This document shows positions 22,413 to 34,385 of a DNA stretch of 64,000 bases, in pieces (positions within the stretch are counted from its first letter, which is position 1; each line of letters begins with the position of its first letter). Under the pieces are notes generated by a model. The model saw nothing but the letters and a program-made list of their open reading frames with translations, made no database searches and had not been told where the DNA came from. Location of the stretch: positions 66,380,921 through 66,444,920 of the forward strand of contig NC_077246.1 in the NCBI RefSeq assembly GCF_947179165.1, in the 5' to 3' direction. This stretch comes from Solanum dulcamara (taxonomy: Eukaryota > Streptophyta > Magnoliopsida > Solanales > Solanaceae). The translations under genes and the position numbers were made by a program.

Positions 22413-22639
22413 AGAATTGTCAGAAGTTCGAAGTCAACTTCAAATAATCTCCAACATTGCTAGAATGAAGCGAACTCAAATTCAAGTTGCGATCCACCGA
22501 GGCATCGTATAACTTCTATCAAAGACATGAGTTCCAACGAACACGAGTTGTTCAAAAAAAAATAATATAAAAATAATAAAAAATAATAATAATAATAAAA
22601 AAAAAAAATTGTCAAATCATCCAAGAAGATGACAATGCA

Positions 22640-24235
22640 TTTCATTTCCATTGCATTTTCATTTGCCAAGAGGGCCATTCATATTTTATTTTATTCATAT
22701 TATATTATCGGAGGTGGTAATATCATTTGCCAAGAAGGCCATTCATATCATATTTTATTCATATTATATTACCGGAGGTGGTAATATCATTGCCAAGAGG
22801 GTCATTGCATTCATCATTGCCAAGAGGGCCATTGCATTTTCATTGCCAAGAGGGCCATTGCATTTTCATTTGCCAAGAGGGCCATTTATATTTTATTTTA
22901 TTCATATTATATTATCGGAGGTGGTAATATCATTTGCCAAGAAGGCCATTCATATTTTATTTTATTCATATTATATTATCGGAGGTGGTAATATCATTGC
23001 CAAGAGGGCCATTGCATTCATCATTGCCAAGAGGGCCATTGCATTTTCATTGTCAAGAGGGTCATTGCATTTTCATTTGCCAAGAGGGCCATTCATATTT
23101 TATTTTATTCATATTATATTATCGGAGGTGGTAATATCATTTGCCAAGAGGCCATTCATATCATATTTTATTCATATTATATTACCGGAGGTGGTAATAT
23201 CATTGCCAAGAGGGCCATTGCATTCATCATTGCCAAGAGGGCCATTGCATTTTCATTGCCAAGAGGGCCATTGCATTTTTATTTGCCAAGAGGGCCATTT
23301 ATATTTTATTTTATTCATATTATATTATCGGAGGTGGTAATATCATTTGCCAAGAAGGCCATTCATATTTTATTTTATTCATATTATATTATCGGAGGTG
23401 GTAATATCATTGCCAAGAGGGCCATTGCATTCATCATTGCCAAGAGGGCCATTGCATTTTCATTGCCAAGAGGGCCATTGCATTTTCATTTGCCAAGAGG
23501 GCCATTTATATTTTATTTTATTCATATTATATTATCGGAGGTGGTAATATCATTTGCCAAGAGGCTATTCATATTTTATTGCATTCATATTATATTGCCG
23601 GAGGTGGTAATATCATTGCCAAGAGGGCCATTGCATTCATAATTGCCAAGAGGGCCATTCATATTTTATTTTATTCATATTATATTATCGGAGGTGGTAA
23701 TATCATTTGCCAAGAGGCCATTCATATTTTATTGCATTCATATTATATTGCCGGAGGTGGTAATATCATTGCCAAGAGGGCCATTGCATTCATCATTGCC
23801 AAGAGGGCCATTGCATTTTCATCTGCCAAGAGGGTCATTCATATTTTATTTTATTCATATTATATTACCGGAGGTGGTAATATCATTGCCAAGAGGGCCA
23901 TTGCATTCATCATTGCCAAGAGGGCCATTGCATTCATATTATATTATCGGAGGTGGTAATATCATTGCCAAGAGGGCCATTGCATTCATCATTGCCAAGA
24001 GGGCCATTGCATTTTCATCTGCCAAGAGGGCCATTCATATTTTATTTTATTCATATTATATTACCGGAGGTGGTAATATCATTGCCAAGAGGGTCATTGC
24101 ATTCATCATTGCCAAGAGGGCCATTGCATATTCATTGCCAAAAGGGTCATTGCATTTCAATTTGCCAAAAGGGCCATTGCATTTTTATTTGCCAAAAGAG
24201 TCATTGCATATTCATTGCCAAGAAGGTCATTGCAT
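22640..24235 (+). repeat. Minisatellite array with ~207-bp higher-order unit
   Basis: Built from GCCAAGAGGGCCATTGCATT units of 26-27 bp and a longer unit of about 64 bp that ends CGGAGGTGGTAATATCATT. These alternate in a higher-order repeat of about 205-210 bp (starts near 22664, 22874, 23078, 23286 and 23492), which decays to the right. Because the period is close to a multiple of three and lacks stops in some frames, several long but meaningless reading frames result. Such arrays near the 3' end are known for Tat/Ogre elements and can seed satellite DNA. Confidence 0.92.
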
Positions 24236-24490
24236 ATATCCTACCAATGGATTTTCATTCGTCCTACCAATGGACATGCAACATATCCTACCAATGGATC
24301 TTCATTTGTCCTACCGATAGACAGATAGTTATTTTTTCAAGTATCCTATCAATGGATCACCATCCTACCGACATGCAACATATCCTACCAATGGATCTTC
24401 ATTTGTCCTACCGATGGACAAATAGTTATTTTTTCAAGTATCCTATCAATGGATCACCATCCTACCGATAGTGCAGCATTATCCTACCAA
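24236..24490 (+). repeat. Second minisatellite, CCTACCAATGGA type
   Basis: Repeats of 'atcctaccaatggatcttcatttg' type in a duplicated unit of about 120 bp that includes a stretch of T-rich spacer ('gttattttttcaag'). It directly follows the first array and uses a different unit, so the 3' region holds two independent expansions. Confidence 0.88.
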
Positions 24491-24815
24491 CGAATCAATG
24501 AGGATTTTTCCAACATGCAAAGAGGATGAAAGAAAGTACGAACGACATCAAAGAGGATGCAGCACAACGTGGAATCCTTTTAGCAGCGAACTGGGACACA
24601 ATCCAAAGAATAATGTCAAACTCATAGGACACGAGCTAAGGAAACGACTTCCACCACAATAAACTACATTTCTATCGGAAGACGTGTGGTTATTTCGGGG
24701 TTCATTCATAATTCAAAACTCGTACCAACCCCTTTTCAGAAAGATGAAAATGGAGTGGGCCAAAATTGGATTTGTCAATTTTCTTTGTCCATGATCTCTT
24801 TTATCAATCATATCC

Positions 24816-24829
24816 AAAGAAAGGGACAG
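24816..24829 (+). promoter_or_regulatory. Polypurine tract of the Tat/Ogre-like element
   Basis: AAAGAAAGGGACAG lies one base before the 3' LTR, the position where plus-strand DNA synthesis is primed. Confidence 0.7.
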
Positions 24830-24830
24830 C

Positions 24831-25131
24831 TGTTGACACCCAATTTTGACCATCCACAACGCAAATTAGCTATCGAGTTTCTTTGAATTCGAACATTTTG
24901 AAACAATTAGCTTTTATAAAAAAAATAATATATTTTCATATTATTCTTAACTATTTTTATCTTTTTATAAATTTTAGTATAATATACATATTTCTATATA
25001 ACTATATTTTTAATTACTATTTATGTGATTATTCAAAAATTATCTCAAAAGATTTTATTTTTATTAAATACAATTTTAGTTAGGCTAGTTTAATTATGGT
25101 TTGTATTTTTGAAATTTTTAGTTTTTTCTAA

Positions 25132-25162
<31 letters not shown>

Positions 25163-27017
25163 TGCACTTCTCCCACATCGAAAATACATGGGAAATTTGG
25201 GGTTTTTGGAGCCTATATAAAGGCTCATATTCTCATTAGGAAGGGGAAGAAGGAGGAGGTTTTTTAACCACCCCAAAGTTAGAAATTTTCTTAACTTGAC
25301 TAGGATTTTGGATTTTTGTCCCCAGCCTAAAAGTTGTGAAAATTTCTAGCTTTCAATCTATATTTTCTTCATGGAAAATAGGAGATTGAAGTTGGAATTT
25401 AGGCTAAGAACCCACGAAGGTTCGAGTCTAAACTTTTTTAAAAAAAATCTTTTTCTTTGTTTTTGTAGATTGAAGTTCCATCAAGCTATTATTGGATGGT
25501 GGTGAAGTTGTCTTCCGCTCATCGTTTTCAATCTTGGCCCGGAAAGAGGTAAAATATTTTTTCAGTTTTATTTTACTTAATTGTTTCACGTTTTATATTT
25601 AGTTGATTCATAGTCTTATTTTTTTAGTTAGTATGTATATAAGAATAATTAAAATTAATGATATAAATTTGTTATAGTTAGCATGTGTTAGGATTAATTA
25701 GCTAGCATGTGTTAGAGTTAATTAGCTAGAATATGTTAGGATTATTTCATTAAAGCACTTAGTTTTGTTCATTATTTTTCCAAGTAGTTTGATATTATTA
25801 TTATTACTATTATTATTATTATTGTTTGTTCTTATTATTATTGTTTGTTCTTATTATTATTGTTGTTGTTATTATTATTGTTGTTGTTTTTATTATTGTT
25901 GTTGTTGATTACTATTATTATTAATATTATTATTATTATTGATTGTTGTTGTTATTATTATTGTTGTTCTTATTATTGTTGTTTTTATTATTGTTGTTGT
26001 TGATTACTATTATTATTATTATTATTATTATTATTGTTCTTATTATTGTTGTTGTTGTTGTTGTTGTTATTATTGTGTTCTTATTATTGTTGTTATTATT
26101 ATTATTATTATTATTATTTTTGTTGTTGTTGTTCTTGTTATTATTATTATTGTTGTTCTTGTTATTATTATTGTTGTTGTTCTTGTTATTATTATTGTTA
26201 TTCTTATTATTATTATTGTTGTTCTTATTATTAGTATTATTATTATTATTATCATTATTATTATTATTATTATTGTTGTTGTTGTTGTTATTATTATTGT
26301 TATTCTTATTATTATTATTGTTGTTCTTATTATTAGTATTGTTGTTCTTATTATTATTATTATTATTGTTCTTATTATTATTATTATTGTTGTTGTTCTT
26401 ATTATTATTATTGTTGTTCTTATTATTATTATTGTTGTTATTATTATTGTTGTTCATGTATTATTTATTGTATTTATATTGATTCGGGTTGTAATAATTT
26501 AGTTACTTATGTTAGTTATACTTTCCTAGATATTAATTTTAATTTATTTTAACCTAATTAGATTCCCCTAAAGATAAACCAATTCATGTTAAGTTTACTC
26601 TTTAAATGATTTTCTACCTTTACTTATTTATTTGATAAACTTTTACTTTTTTATATATACATCTATATTATTTTCAATGTTTAAGTTTAATCTCTTTTTT
26701 TTTTCTAAAAAAAATAATAATTCTAAAGTCTTCATTTCATTTTAAATTAATATTTTCAAAAGTTAGTCAAATAATTTTTCAAATCGTCGGATAACCGCGC
26801 GTTAGCGGCCACTTTGAATGCTTAACACCTTCTCAAAGTGGAAATAAGAACCTCGTACCTTTTTCTCTAAATTTTTAAGACTTAAATCTGTTAGGGTCTT
26901 TTAAATTAAGTTTTCTTAATTTCTTTAAAAAATTAAGTGGCGACTCCTTTTTTCTAAAATTGATTTTTTCTCTAAAAAGTTGAAATTAATTTTAAACCGT
27001 CTTTTTTCGATATAACA
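24831..27017 (+). repeat. 3' LTR of the Tat/Ogre-like element
   Basis: 2187 bp, TGTTGACACCC...TATAACA, followed by TCCAT. Outside the poly(A) run and the microsatellite I see only a handful of differences from the 5' LTR. It contains the USE-like motif (25171-25180) and TATA box (25214-25221) at the same 33-bp spacing. Confidence 0.93.
25797..26458. repeat. Degenerate TTA/TTG trinucleotide microsatellite (3' LTR)
   Basis: Counterpart of 16367-17003. Several blocks are rearranged, missing or added relative to the 5' LTR, which explains the 34-bp difference in LTR length. Reading frames through it are low-complexity artefacts. Confidence 0.95.
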
Positions 27018-27872
27018 TCCATCAGTCAACATATACTGAAAATATTTTAAAGAGATTTTATATGGATAAAGCACACCCATTGAGTACTCCAATGGTTGTG
27101 AGATCTCTTGATATTAATACAGATTTGTTTCGGCCTTATGAAAATGATGAAGAACTTATTGGTGCTGAAATACCATACCTTAGTGCAATTGGTGCATTAA
27201 TGTATCTTGCCAACAATTCTAGACCAGATATAGCTTTCTCAGTAAACTTGTTAGCAAGATTTAGTTCTTCACCAACACGCAGACACTGGAATGGAATTAA
27301 GCATATATTCAGATAACTTCGAGGTACCATTGATATGGGATTGTTTTACTCAAATGATTCCACATCACAATTGATCGGTTTATGCAGATGCAGGATATTT
27401 ATCTGATCCCCATAAAGGTCGATCGCAAACAGGCTATTTATTTACATGTGGTGGTACAACTATATCATGGCGTTCAACAAAGCAAACTATGGTTGCCACT
27501 TCCTCAAATCATGCAGAGATAATAGCCATTCATGAAGCAAGTCGAGAATGTGTTTGGTTAAGATCAATAACTGAACACATTCAAGAAACATGTGGTCTTT
27601 CTTTGACAAAAGACGCTCCAACAATATTGTATGAAGACAATGCTGCATGTATAGCTCAACTGAAGGGAGGATACATCAAAGGAGACAGAACAAAACATAT
27701 TTCACTAAAATTCTTTTTCACTCATGATCTTCAAAAGAAGGGTGAAATAGATGTCCAACAAATTCGTTCAAGTGACAATTTGGCAGATATGTTCACCAAA
27801 GCATTGCCAACTTCAACCTGTGAGAAAATGAGATACAAAATTGGAATGTGTCGTCTTCGAGATATTAAGTGA
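27018..27872 (+). pseudogene. Copia A pol 3' remnant: end of RT and RNase H
   Basis: Continues the frame broken at 15404 (FVH|Q..). RT end: YMDKAHPLSTPMVVRSLDIN, then IPYLSAIGALMYLANNSRPD (27062-27316). After a stop and a frameshift near 27316-27390 the RNase H frame runs to 27872, with TKQTMVATSSNHAEIIAIHE, LYEDNAACIAQLKGGY and FTHDLQKKGEIDVQQIRSSD, ending LPTSTCEKMRYKIGMCRLRD. RNase H would remove RNA during reverse transcription. This half is well preserved although most of pol is gone. Confidence 0.92.
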
Positions 27873-28089
27873 TATTTTCATCAGGGGGAGCAAAATACGC
27901 GCTGTATTCTTTTTTCCTTAGTCAAGGTTTTGTCCCACTGGGTTTTCCTGATAAGGTTTTTAATGAGGCAGCACTCAAGGCGTATTATCAGATATGTGTA
28001 CTCTTTTTCCTTCATTTGGCTTTTTCCCACTGGGTTTTTCCTAATAAGGTTTTAACGAGGCACATTTCTCGTGGACATCCAAGGGGGAG
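27873..28089 (+). other. 3' UTR and polypurine tract of copia A
   Basis: Two copies of a conserved module of about 40 bp (about 27928-27970 and 28021-28062), with CCCACTGGGTTTTTCCTAAT followed by AAGGTTTTAACGAGGCA. The polypurine tract AAGGGGGAG is at 28081-28089. Copia B has three copies of the same module in its 3' UTR. Confidence 0.8.
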
Positions 28090-28362
28090 TATTATCAACC
28101 AAGTAAAATGATTGTCCACATAAAATGGTGGATAGTTCATTTACTTTTTAAGTGGGTAAATTTCCCACTAATATTTTCCTTCACTTGTAAATATGGTTAT
28201 AAATATAGCCTTAAACTTCAATGTAAAAACACACAAAACATATAAAAGAAGAGAATTACTATTACTCTCTCTCTATATTACTACTCTCTCTATTAATACT
28301 TTCTATATTATTTTCTTGTTCTTCTTCCTTTATAAAATTGTCAAGTAAGTTAATTTATAACA
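28090..28362 (+). repeat. 3' LTR of copia A
   Basis: TATTATCAACC...TTTATAACA, then target duplication GACTC. More differences from its partner are visible than between the LTRs of the nested element, in keeping with the older age of copia A. Confidence 0.92.
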
Positions 28363-28442
28363 GACTCGAATAATTGCTTTAATTATTGTAAATGCTTCAA
28401 TTAGTTATTTCCCTAGTACTTCCTCTGTCCCATTAAATTATC

Positions 28443-29065
28443 TAGGGTTGTACAGGGAAAATCGATAAACCGCACTAAATCGACAAATCAAATCAAATCA
28501 GGAAAAAAAACTCGACTAGTGGTTTGGTTTGAATTGATTTGGTGTTTGAAAAAAAACATCAGGCCATTATAGAATTGGTTTGGTTTTAACTAAAAAAAGT
28601 CAACCGAACTCAAATCGACCCGATTATAGATATACACTTTTAAATTATGTTATACATAAAAATATTTATTAAAATGTAATTTATAAATATTTTCTAAAAT
28701 TTTTTCATAATTTTTGTTTTCTTTCTTACATTTGGATTTGGACTTGAGAAGCCCATCTAAATAATATACAAAAAAGCTCATCTTATAAAGTTATATTATA
28801 AAGTTAAAACTTCAAACAATGTTCTGTCTCCATCTTATATGTTGATATTTTATACTAGAACTCTTTTTAAGAAGCAATGCTCTGTGCTTTTTATTAGATA
28901 CTACGAAAAACCAGAAAAATCCAAAAAACCCTTAAAAACCCGAGAAAAATTGATATCGAAAAATCCGACTTTTATTGATTTGGTTTATAGATTTAATAAC
29001 CCGACATAAATAATTTAATTTGGTTTATAAAAAATTCGAATCAACTTGGTCCATGTACACTCCTA
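28443..29065. mobile_element. hAT-type MITE, copy 1 (623 bp)
   Basis: TAGGGTTGTACA...TGTACACTCCTA termini, flanked by AAATTATC (28435-28442) and ATATTATC (29066-29073), an 8-bp duplication with one mismatch. It is the same family as 56247-56920, aligning over the whole length. No coding. AT-rich body with many 'ggtttggtttt' and 'aaacccga' stretches close to the ends. Confidence 0.85.
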
Positions 29066-29073
29066 ATATTATC

Positions 29074-30123
29074 TGTAAAATTTTAAAGTATCACACGTTT
29101 ATTTGCTTAGATACTTCTCCCAAGTTTTTCCTCTGTCCCATTATCTGTTATATCTCTTTTCGCCCTTGCTAATAAAACAATAACTAAAAATATAATTTGT
29201 TCAATTATTTTTATATAAAAGTAGATTCATTTTTTTAAAATATTATATATGCATATTTTTAAATTGTTAAAAGTCTAATTGGAAAAAGTTAATCTAACTG
29301 GTTGAACCAAGAATATCCGATCAAATAGCCGTGTCAAAATGGGTCAAACTAGTGTAACCCACTAGGTCAAAATATAACCCAACCCAAACAAGAAACAAAG
29401 TGCCAAAACATTAGTTTCCTTATTTATTCATTTTTCTAATCTATCCTGTAAATTTTAGAAGAAAAGTGGATTTGAGTTTGTTTCTTGGAAGTTCAGAGTA
29501 ATGAATACTTCTTGTGGGAATGAACTCATCCGTTGATTATTTTGGTCAGAATCTACATTCAAGATCATATAATGTTTTGATAATTGATAAATATTTGTAT
29601 AAGTGATAATTTATGTATAAAAAAATAAACACAAAAATATAAAAATTTAATCCTTAGTAGATCTCCAAAAAAAATTGATAACAGGTGGCAGCATTACAGA
29701 AGAATTGACCAAAGAACCCGTTCCTCAAACAGAATTGGAGATTGTTTGATCGATGTAAGAGAAGTTATTCCACATGACAAAAGAAAATATTAGAAAATTA
29801 TAATTAGCCTTAATTTAATTCTACAAGAATTCTGAGTTTAAGATTTAAAAATATTATCATAACCAAACACATGAAATTATCTTGGGATTAGTAAAAGTTG
29901 ATGTTGTGAGCATAAGTCAAATTCAAGTCAAACAAGAATTAGTTTCAAGCAATTAATTGAACAATTTTCCAGATCCTCACTACTCAATTTTCTTTCTTTC
30001 TTTCCCAGTACATTCGTTTGATTCATCTTTGGTTTGGATTCTCAATCCATATTCATCATCTCGCAATCATCTCCGAATATGTTCTTGACTTCCTTCGATT
30101 TTTATTTTTCCTCTTTGAATCAG
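29074..30123. other. Intergenic or 5' flank of copia C
   Basis: AT-rich. The expected 5' LTR of copia C, which should resemble 44126-44311, was not found here. Short CCTCTGTCCCATTA stretches near 28423 and 29132 recall Stowaway-type ends but are not convincing. Confidence 0.4.
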
Positions 30124-30991
30124 AATGGATTCACGAGATACATTGCCAACAAAATTCGATTGATATAACTTTCCGATTTGGAAGTTCCATTTCAAAGCCT
30201 TCATTAGAGGCAAAGGCCTCCTTGATATTCTGGATGGCGCAAAGGTTGTATCCACAAAAGACAAAGAAAAAGAAGCTTGGGAGGCTGATAATGGTAAAAT
30301 TATCACATGGATTGTTAATTCTATCTCTGTTGATATAACTATGGAACTGACATCTTTTGAGAAAGCATTAGAAATGTGGAGTCATCTATATACACTCGGT
30401 AACCAATAGAATCTGGTCAGAGAATTTGAATTGGAAAGACTACTTGCGGAATCTACACAAGGTGAAAAAATTGTTCATTGTTTCTATTCTGTATTACTCA
30501 CATTATGGGCAGAGCAAGATCGGATTTTTGCAGCCTCTATCCCTGCTACTGAATTGAAGGATTTCATGACTACGATGAAGCTGACAAAGACAGTCCAATT
30601 TCTAATGAAACTCGGGCTTGAGTTTGAGTACTTGCGTGCCAGCATTCTTAACAGGAAAAAGCTACCAGTTTTGGATGTAGTAGTTTCTGAAGTTCTTCGA
30701 GAAGAAACTTGGTTGAGTTCTCAGGCTTCTATGGAGAATTTCCTTACCATGGACACGACTATGACTGCATACAGAAGTTCTTCTTCCTCGGGCAACTCTA
30801 ACAAGCCTGTTCAATGTTATCATTGCAAGGAAACAGAGCATGTTATTTCTCATTGCAAGAAGCGGAATTATTGCAACTATTGTAAGAAGGATGATCATAT
30901 TATTCTGCAATGTTGTAAGAAATCTGGGCTAGGCAAGCGCTTAACTCCTCATAAAGCCTTCCAGGCAATGGCAAGGGATGCTGGAATATAA
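30124..30991 (+). pseudogene. Copia C gag with two zinc knuckles
   Basis: MDSRDTLPTKFD at 30124, a stop, then YNFPIWKFHFKAFIRGKGLL across a UBN2-type gag, and a further stop after YTLGNQ near 30410. From 30431 the frame is open: LMKLGLEFEYLRASILNRKK, then two knuckle-like groups, CYHCKETEHVISHC and CNYCKKDDHIILQC (about 30815-30912). The second has the CCHC spacing of a second finger. These would bind the element's RNA. The stops disable the gene. Confidence 0.85.
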
Positions 30992-31129
30992 GAAACACAA
31001 GCACAAATACACATCAAGCAACGACATTGCTTGATCGCAATGATATCTACAAAATGATACAAGAATCATTGGTGGCAGCTCTTCCTAATGCAATCTCTTC
31101 AGCTCTGACTGCTACATACGCTGGTAAGA

Positions 31130-34100
31130 CTAAAATTTCAAATTCAATGGTATGACATATTGATTTCGCTGCATCTAATCATATGACAGAAAATTAAAAA
31201 CTTTTTTCTGATTTATCTAAACCACGCTCCAGACATGAAATTATTACATCAAATGGTCATGTTCTAACTGCATCAGCCATTGGCTCCATTAAACCATTTT
31301 CAGAAGTTCTTTGTGTACCAAAACTTACTGTGAATCTTTTATCTATTGGATAACTTGTAGAACTGAATTTTTTGGTTATTTTCTCTCTTAATGATTGTAT
31401 TATTCAGAACATATTGACAGGGAAAACGATGGCTAGGGGACGTAAGGTTGGCAGGATATTTCTTCTTCAATTTCAGGATATCAAACTTCATCAATGTTTT
31501 CTTTCAACTTCTAATAAAGATATCCAGTTTTCAAATGAAATGTGGAACTTGTGGCATCTCCGTTTAGGCCATCCACATACTTCTCATTTAAATTTTATGT
31601 TGAAATCTTGTAATTTGATGGGTAAACACTCACTGATTTTTCCCTCTAAATTACCTTGTGAAAGTTGTGCAAAATCAAAGAGTCATAAACTTCCTTTTCA
31701 ATTAAGCAATACTACTTGTTCTACTCTTTTTTATTTAATTCATAGTGATGTTTGGTGACCTTCTCCAATTATATCTCATTTAGGATACACGTATTTCATC
31801 TTATTCATTGATCAAGCATCTCGTTATACATGGGTTTTCTTTTTGAAGCATAAATCCAAGGTACTTAACATTGTAAAAAAAATTTATAACCTTATAGAAA
31901 CCCAATTGAACAAAAGATCAAGATTTTTAGTTCAGGCTCAGGAGGGTAGTATGGCAATACAAACATCACTAATTTTTTTCAAGAAAAAGGCATTATTCAT
32001 CAGCGTTTTTGCTCCTATACATCTGAAAAAAATGGTGTGGTGGAACGTAAGAACAGACTTGTTGTTGAAACTGCCTTAGCATTCTTGATATTTCAAAGAT
32101 TCCAAAAATATTTTGGATTGAAGCAATCCAAACATCTATTTATCTTATATAACTAGACAATCATCCTTACTGAGGACAGGTTTTTGGGCTTAGCTCATCC
32201 TCGCGGGATCGCGTCTCGATTTTAGGGATAATTTTTTTGCTATCTTTTTTCGAGAACCGCCTAAAGTTCCAACTAAAAAGAACTAAAGGGGTGAAATAAT
32301 TTTTCACTATCTCAGTTGAAGTACGGAGGTCATGAAACAAAATTGCCCATATTTTATCATTTTCAAAAAATTTCCCTACTATTCACATCTTAAAGTATTT
32401 GATTGTGTGTGCTTTTTTCTTCTTCTGAATTATGAACGCCATAAATTATCTTCAAAAGTTGTTAAATATATTTTTTGGGATACAATGATATTCAAAATGG
32501 TTGGCTTCAAAAGGGACGTTTCTTTTGTGTTATGATACCACACATCGTTTATTGAGAATTTCATGACATGTTATCTTCTTTGAGAATTCTTTTATTCATG
32601 CTAACAAAGACTCAAAATTTTCTATTATGTCTTTCTTGAAAAAACTTTCTTCTCATGATTCTACTTGCCATAGCCACCTAGCCGTTGGTCCTTCGTCAAT
32701 CATGTCTTCTGCCACAATAGGTGCTACTTATGACTTTGATCCCTTTTTTGATAAGGATACTAATTCGATAAATACTAATCATTTACCTCACCCACGAAAT
32801 TCTTCATTAAATCTTAATAACCAGCCTTCTCCTACCCGTCAAATTATAGTAGACCCCATTAGACGAGCATCTCGTCATGCTCCTCCTCTAGAGCGATATG
32901 TATACTCAACAGGTGAATATGGTCAATCTTATGCCTTACTAACAACCTTGAATTCTATAGTTGTACCAAATTCTTACATGTAGGTTCGTGGTCAGAAATA
33001 TTGGAAGGATGCAATGCATGAAGAATCAGTTGCCCTTGAGGAGAATAATACATAGGATATGGTGGATAGACCAACAGATGCAACAGTTATTGGAAATAGA
33101 TGAGTGTACTCAATCAAGATGAAATCTGATAGATCCCTAGATCGATACAAGGCAAGATTAGTAGCTTAAGGGTACAAGCAAGAATATGGAATCGACTACG
33201 ATGAAACATTTGCTCCAGTAGCTAAAATAACGACAGTACGTATATTGCTTGATTTAGCATCAATAAAAGGTTGGAAGTTACATCAACTGAACATTAAGAA
33301 TGATTTCCTGTATGGAGACTTGCAAGAAGTGGTCTACATAATCCACCACCAGGTTATAAATATTTTAATATAAATCAGGTGTGTCATCTTAAGAAATCTC
33401 TCTATGGATTAAAGCAGGCTCATAGCTCTTGTTTTGAAAAGTTTCGCTCTTCAATCTTAGATGCTGGTTTTACTTAGAGCAACTTAGAATATTCATTATT
33501 CTTACGTCGGACTACCTCAGGTATTACTATTCTCCTTTTTTTACGTGGATGACATAATTATCACAGGAAACAATAAAGTTGAATATCTCATTTAAAAGAT
33601 CTTCTACACTCCTCATTGAAGATGAATGACCAAGGAGAGCTAATATATTTTTTGGGTTTGGAGGTAAGTTATGAAAAAAAAGGCATATGATTCAGTCAAC
33701 ATAAGTATGCAGAAGATATAGTCTAGTTAGCCAATCTTATTGATCATAAAAAGTCCATACTCCAACAAAAGCGAATATGAAATACAAAAAAAGAGGAATG
33801 GGAGATTTTTAGAGATCAGACCTTGTATAGATGTCTAGTTGGATCACTTTTCTATCTTACTATGAGTCATCCTGATATCTCCCATGCAGTGTAGGTGTTA
33901 AGCCAATTTGTTACCAAGCCTTACAAGTTCCACTACACAGCTTTGCTCAGGGTTATTAGATACATAAGATGTACTATGAATCAGAGTTTCTTATTCCCAT
34001 CATCTTCATCGCTGGACATGGTGAAATACACTGAATCAGATTGGACAGGATGCCCTGATTCAAGACGATAGTGCATGATGCTTGACTCGTGCATGATTTC

Positions 34101-34385
34101 ATGGAAGTGCAAGATACAATATCAAACATCAAAGTCATCCACAGAGGCAGAGTATAAAAGTATGTTTGTTGAATGCTCTGAAATCATTTGGTTGCGAAGA
34201 TTGTTATCAGAACTTGTGATCAAAATGAAAGGATCAACTACATTGTATGGACACAACACTACTACGATTAGAATAAAAACAATCCCCGTTCATCATGAAA
34301 ATATCAAGAACATAGATGTAGACTGTCACTACATCAAAGAACTGGTTGAACATAGGTGTATAAACCTGAAGTATATATCCTCTAA
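31130..34385 (+). pseudogene. Copia C pol remnant (PR-INT-RT-RNase H)
   Basis: Protease: IDFAASNHMT (about 31160-31190). Integrase zinc region: WHLRLGHPHTSHLNFMLKSC ... CESCAKSKSHKLPF (31550-31710). Integrase core starts HSDVW, then stops. A segment at about 32180-32320 is foreign to the frame. RT: YGIDYDETFAPVAKITTVRI (about 33187-33250) and YVDDIIITGN (about 33540-33570). RNase H: ISWKCKIQYQTSKSSTEAEY (about 34094-34155) to LKYISS at the gypsy insertion. Numerous stops and shifts. Confidence 0.88.
32180..32320. other. Unidentified insertion in copia C integrase
   Basis: About 140 bp with no counterpart expected between the integrase core and the segment KQNCPYF..YYSHLKVFDC. It contains a CpG-rich stretch, CTCGCGGGATCGCGTCTCG. 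Limits are approximate and no target duplication could be defined. Confidence 0.35.

Larger units (their letters stand above)
15405..27017 (+). mobile_element. Non-autonomous Tat/Ogre-like LTR element carrying a histidine kinase fragment
   Basis: Long LTRs (15405-17557 and 24831-27017) begin TGTTGACACCC and end TATAACA. Target duplication TCCAT is at 15400-15404 and 27018-27022. PBS TGGCGACTCCGCTGGGGA is at 17562-17579 and the polypurine tract at 24816-24829. The 7.3-kb interior has no recognisable gag, RT, RNase H or integrase, so it depends on another element for mobility. It holds a broken host histidine kinase segment (about 19440-20470), three hairpin modules and minisatellite arrays near its 3' end. 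A hypervariable tandem-repeat 3' region and this PBS are known features of the Tat/Ogre lineage. The LTRs are nearly identical apart from a microsatellite, so insertion is fairly recent. Confidence 0.85.
13180..28362 (+). mobile_element. Ty1/copia LTR retrotransposon A, internally deleted, split by another element
   Basis: LTRs at 13180-13450 and 28090-28362, with target duplication GACTC at 13175-13179 and 28363-28367. Same lineage as copia B: same PBS, similar gag and the same 3' UTR modules. Its pol is missing most of protease, all of integrase and most of RT. At 15405-27017 a Tat/Ogre-like LTR element sits in the RT frame, flanked by TCCAT. Without that insertion the copia element would be about 3.6 kb. 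Confidence 0.95.

Noticed and set aside
22651..24471. Long repetitive frames (up to 229 codons) with PRGPLHF/IHIILSEVV units
   Set aside because: They arise from a minisatellite with a period near a multiple of three; several frames are open at once and none has a start, domain or context of a gene.
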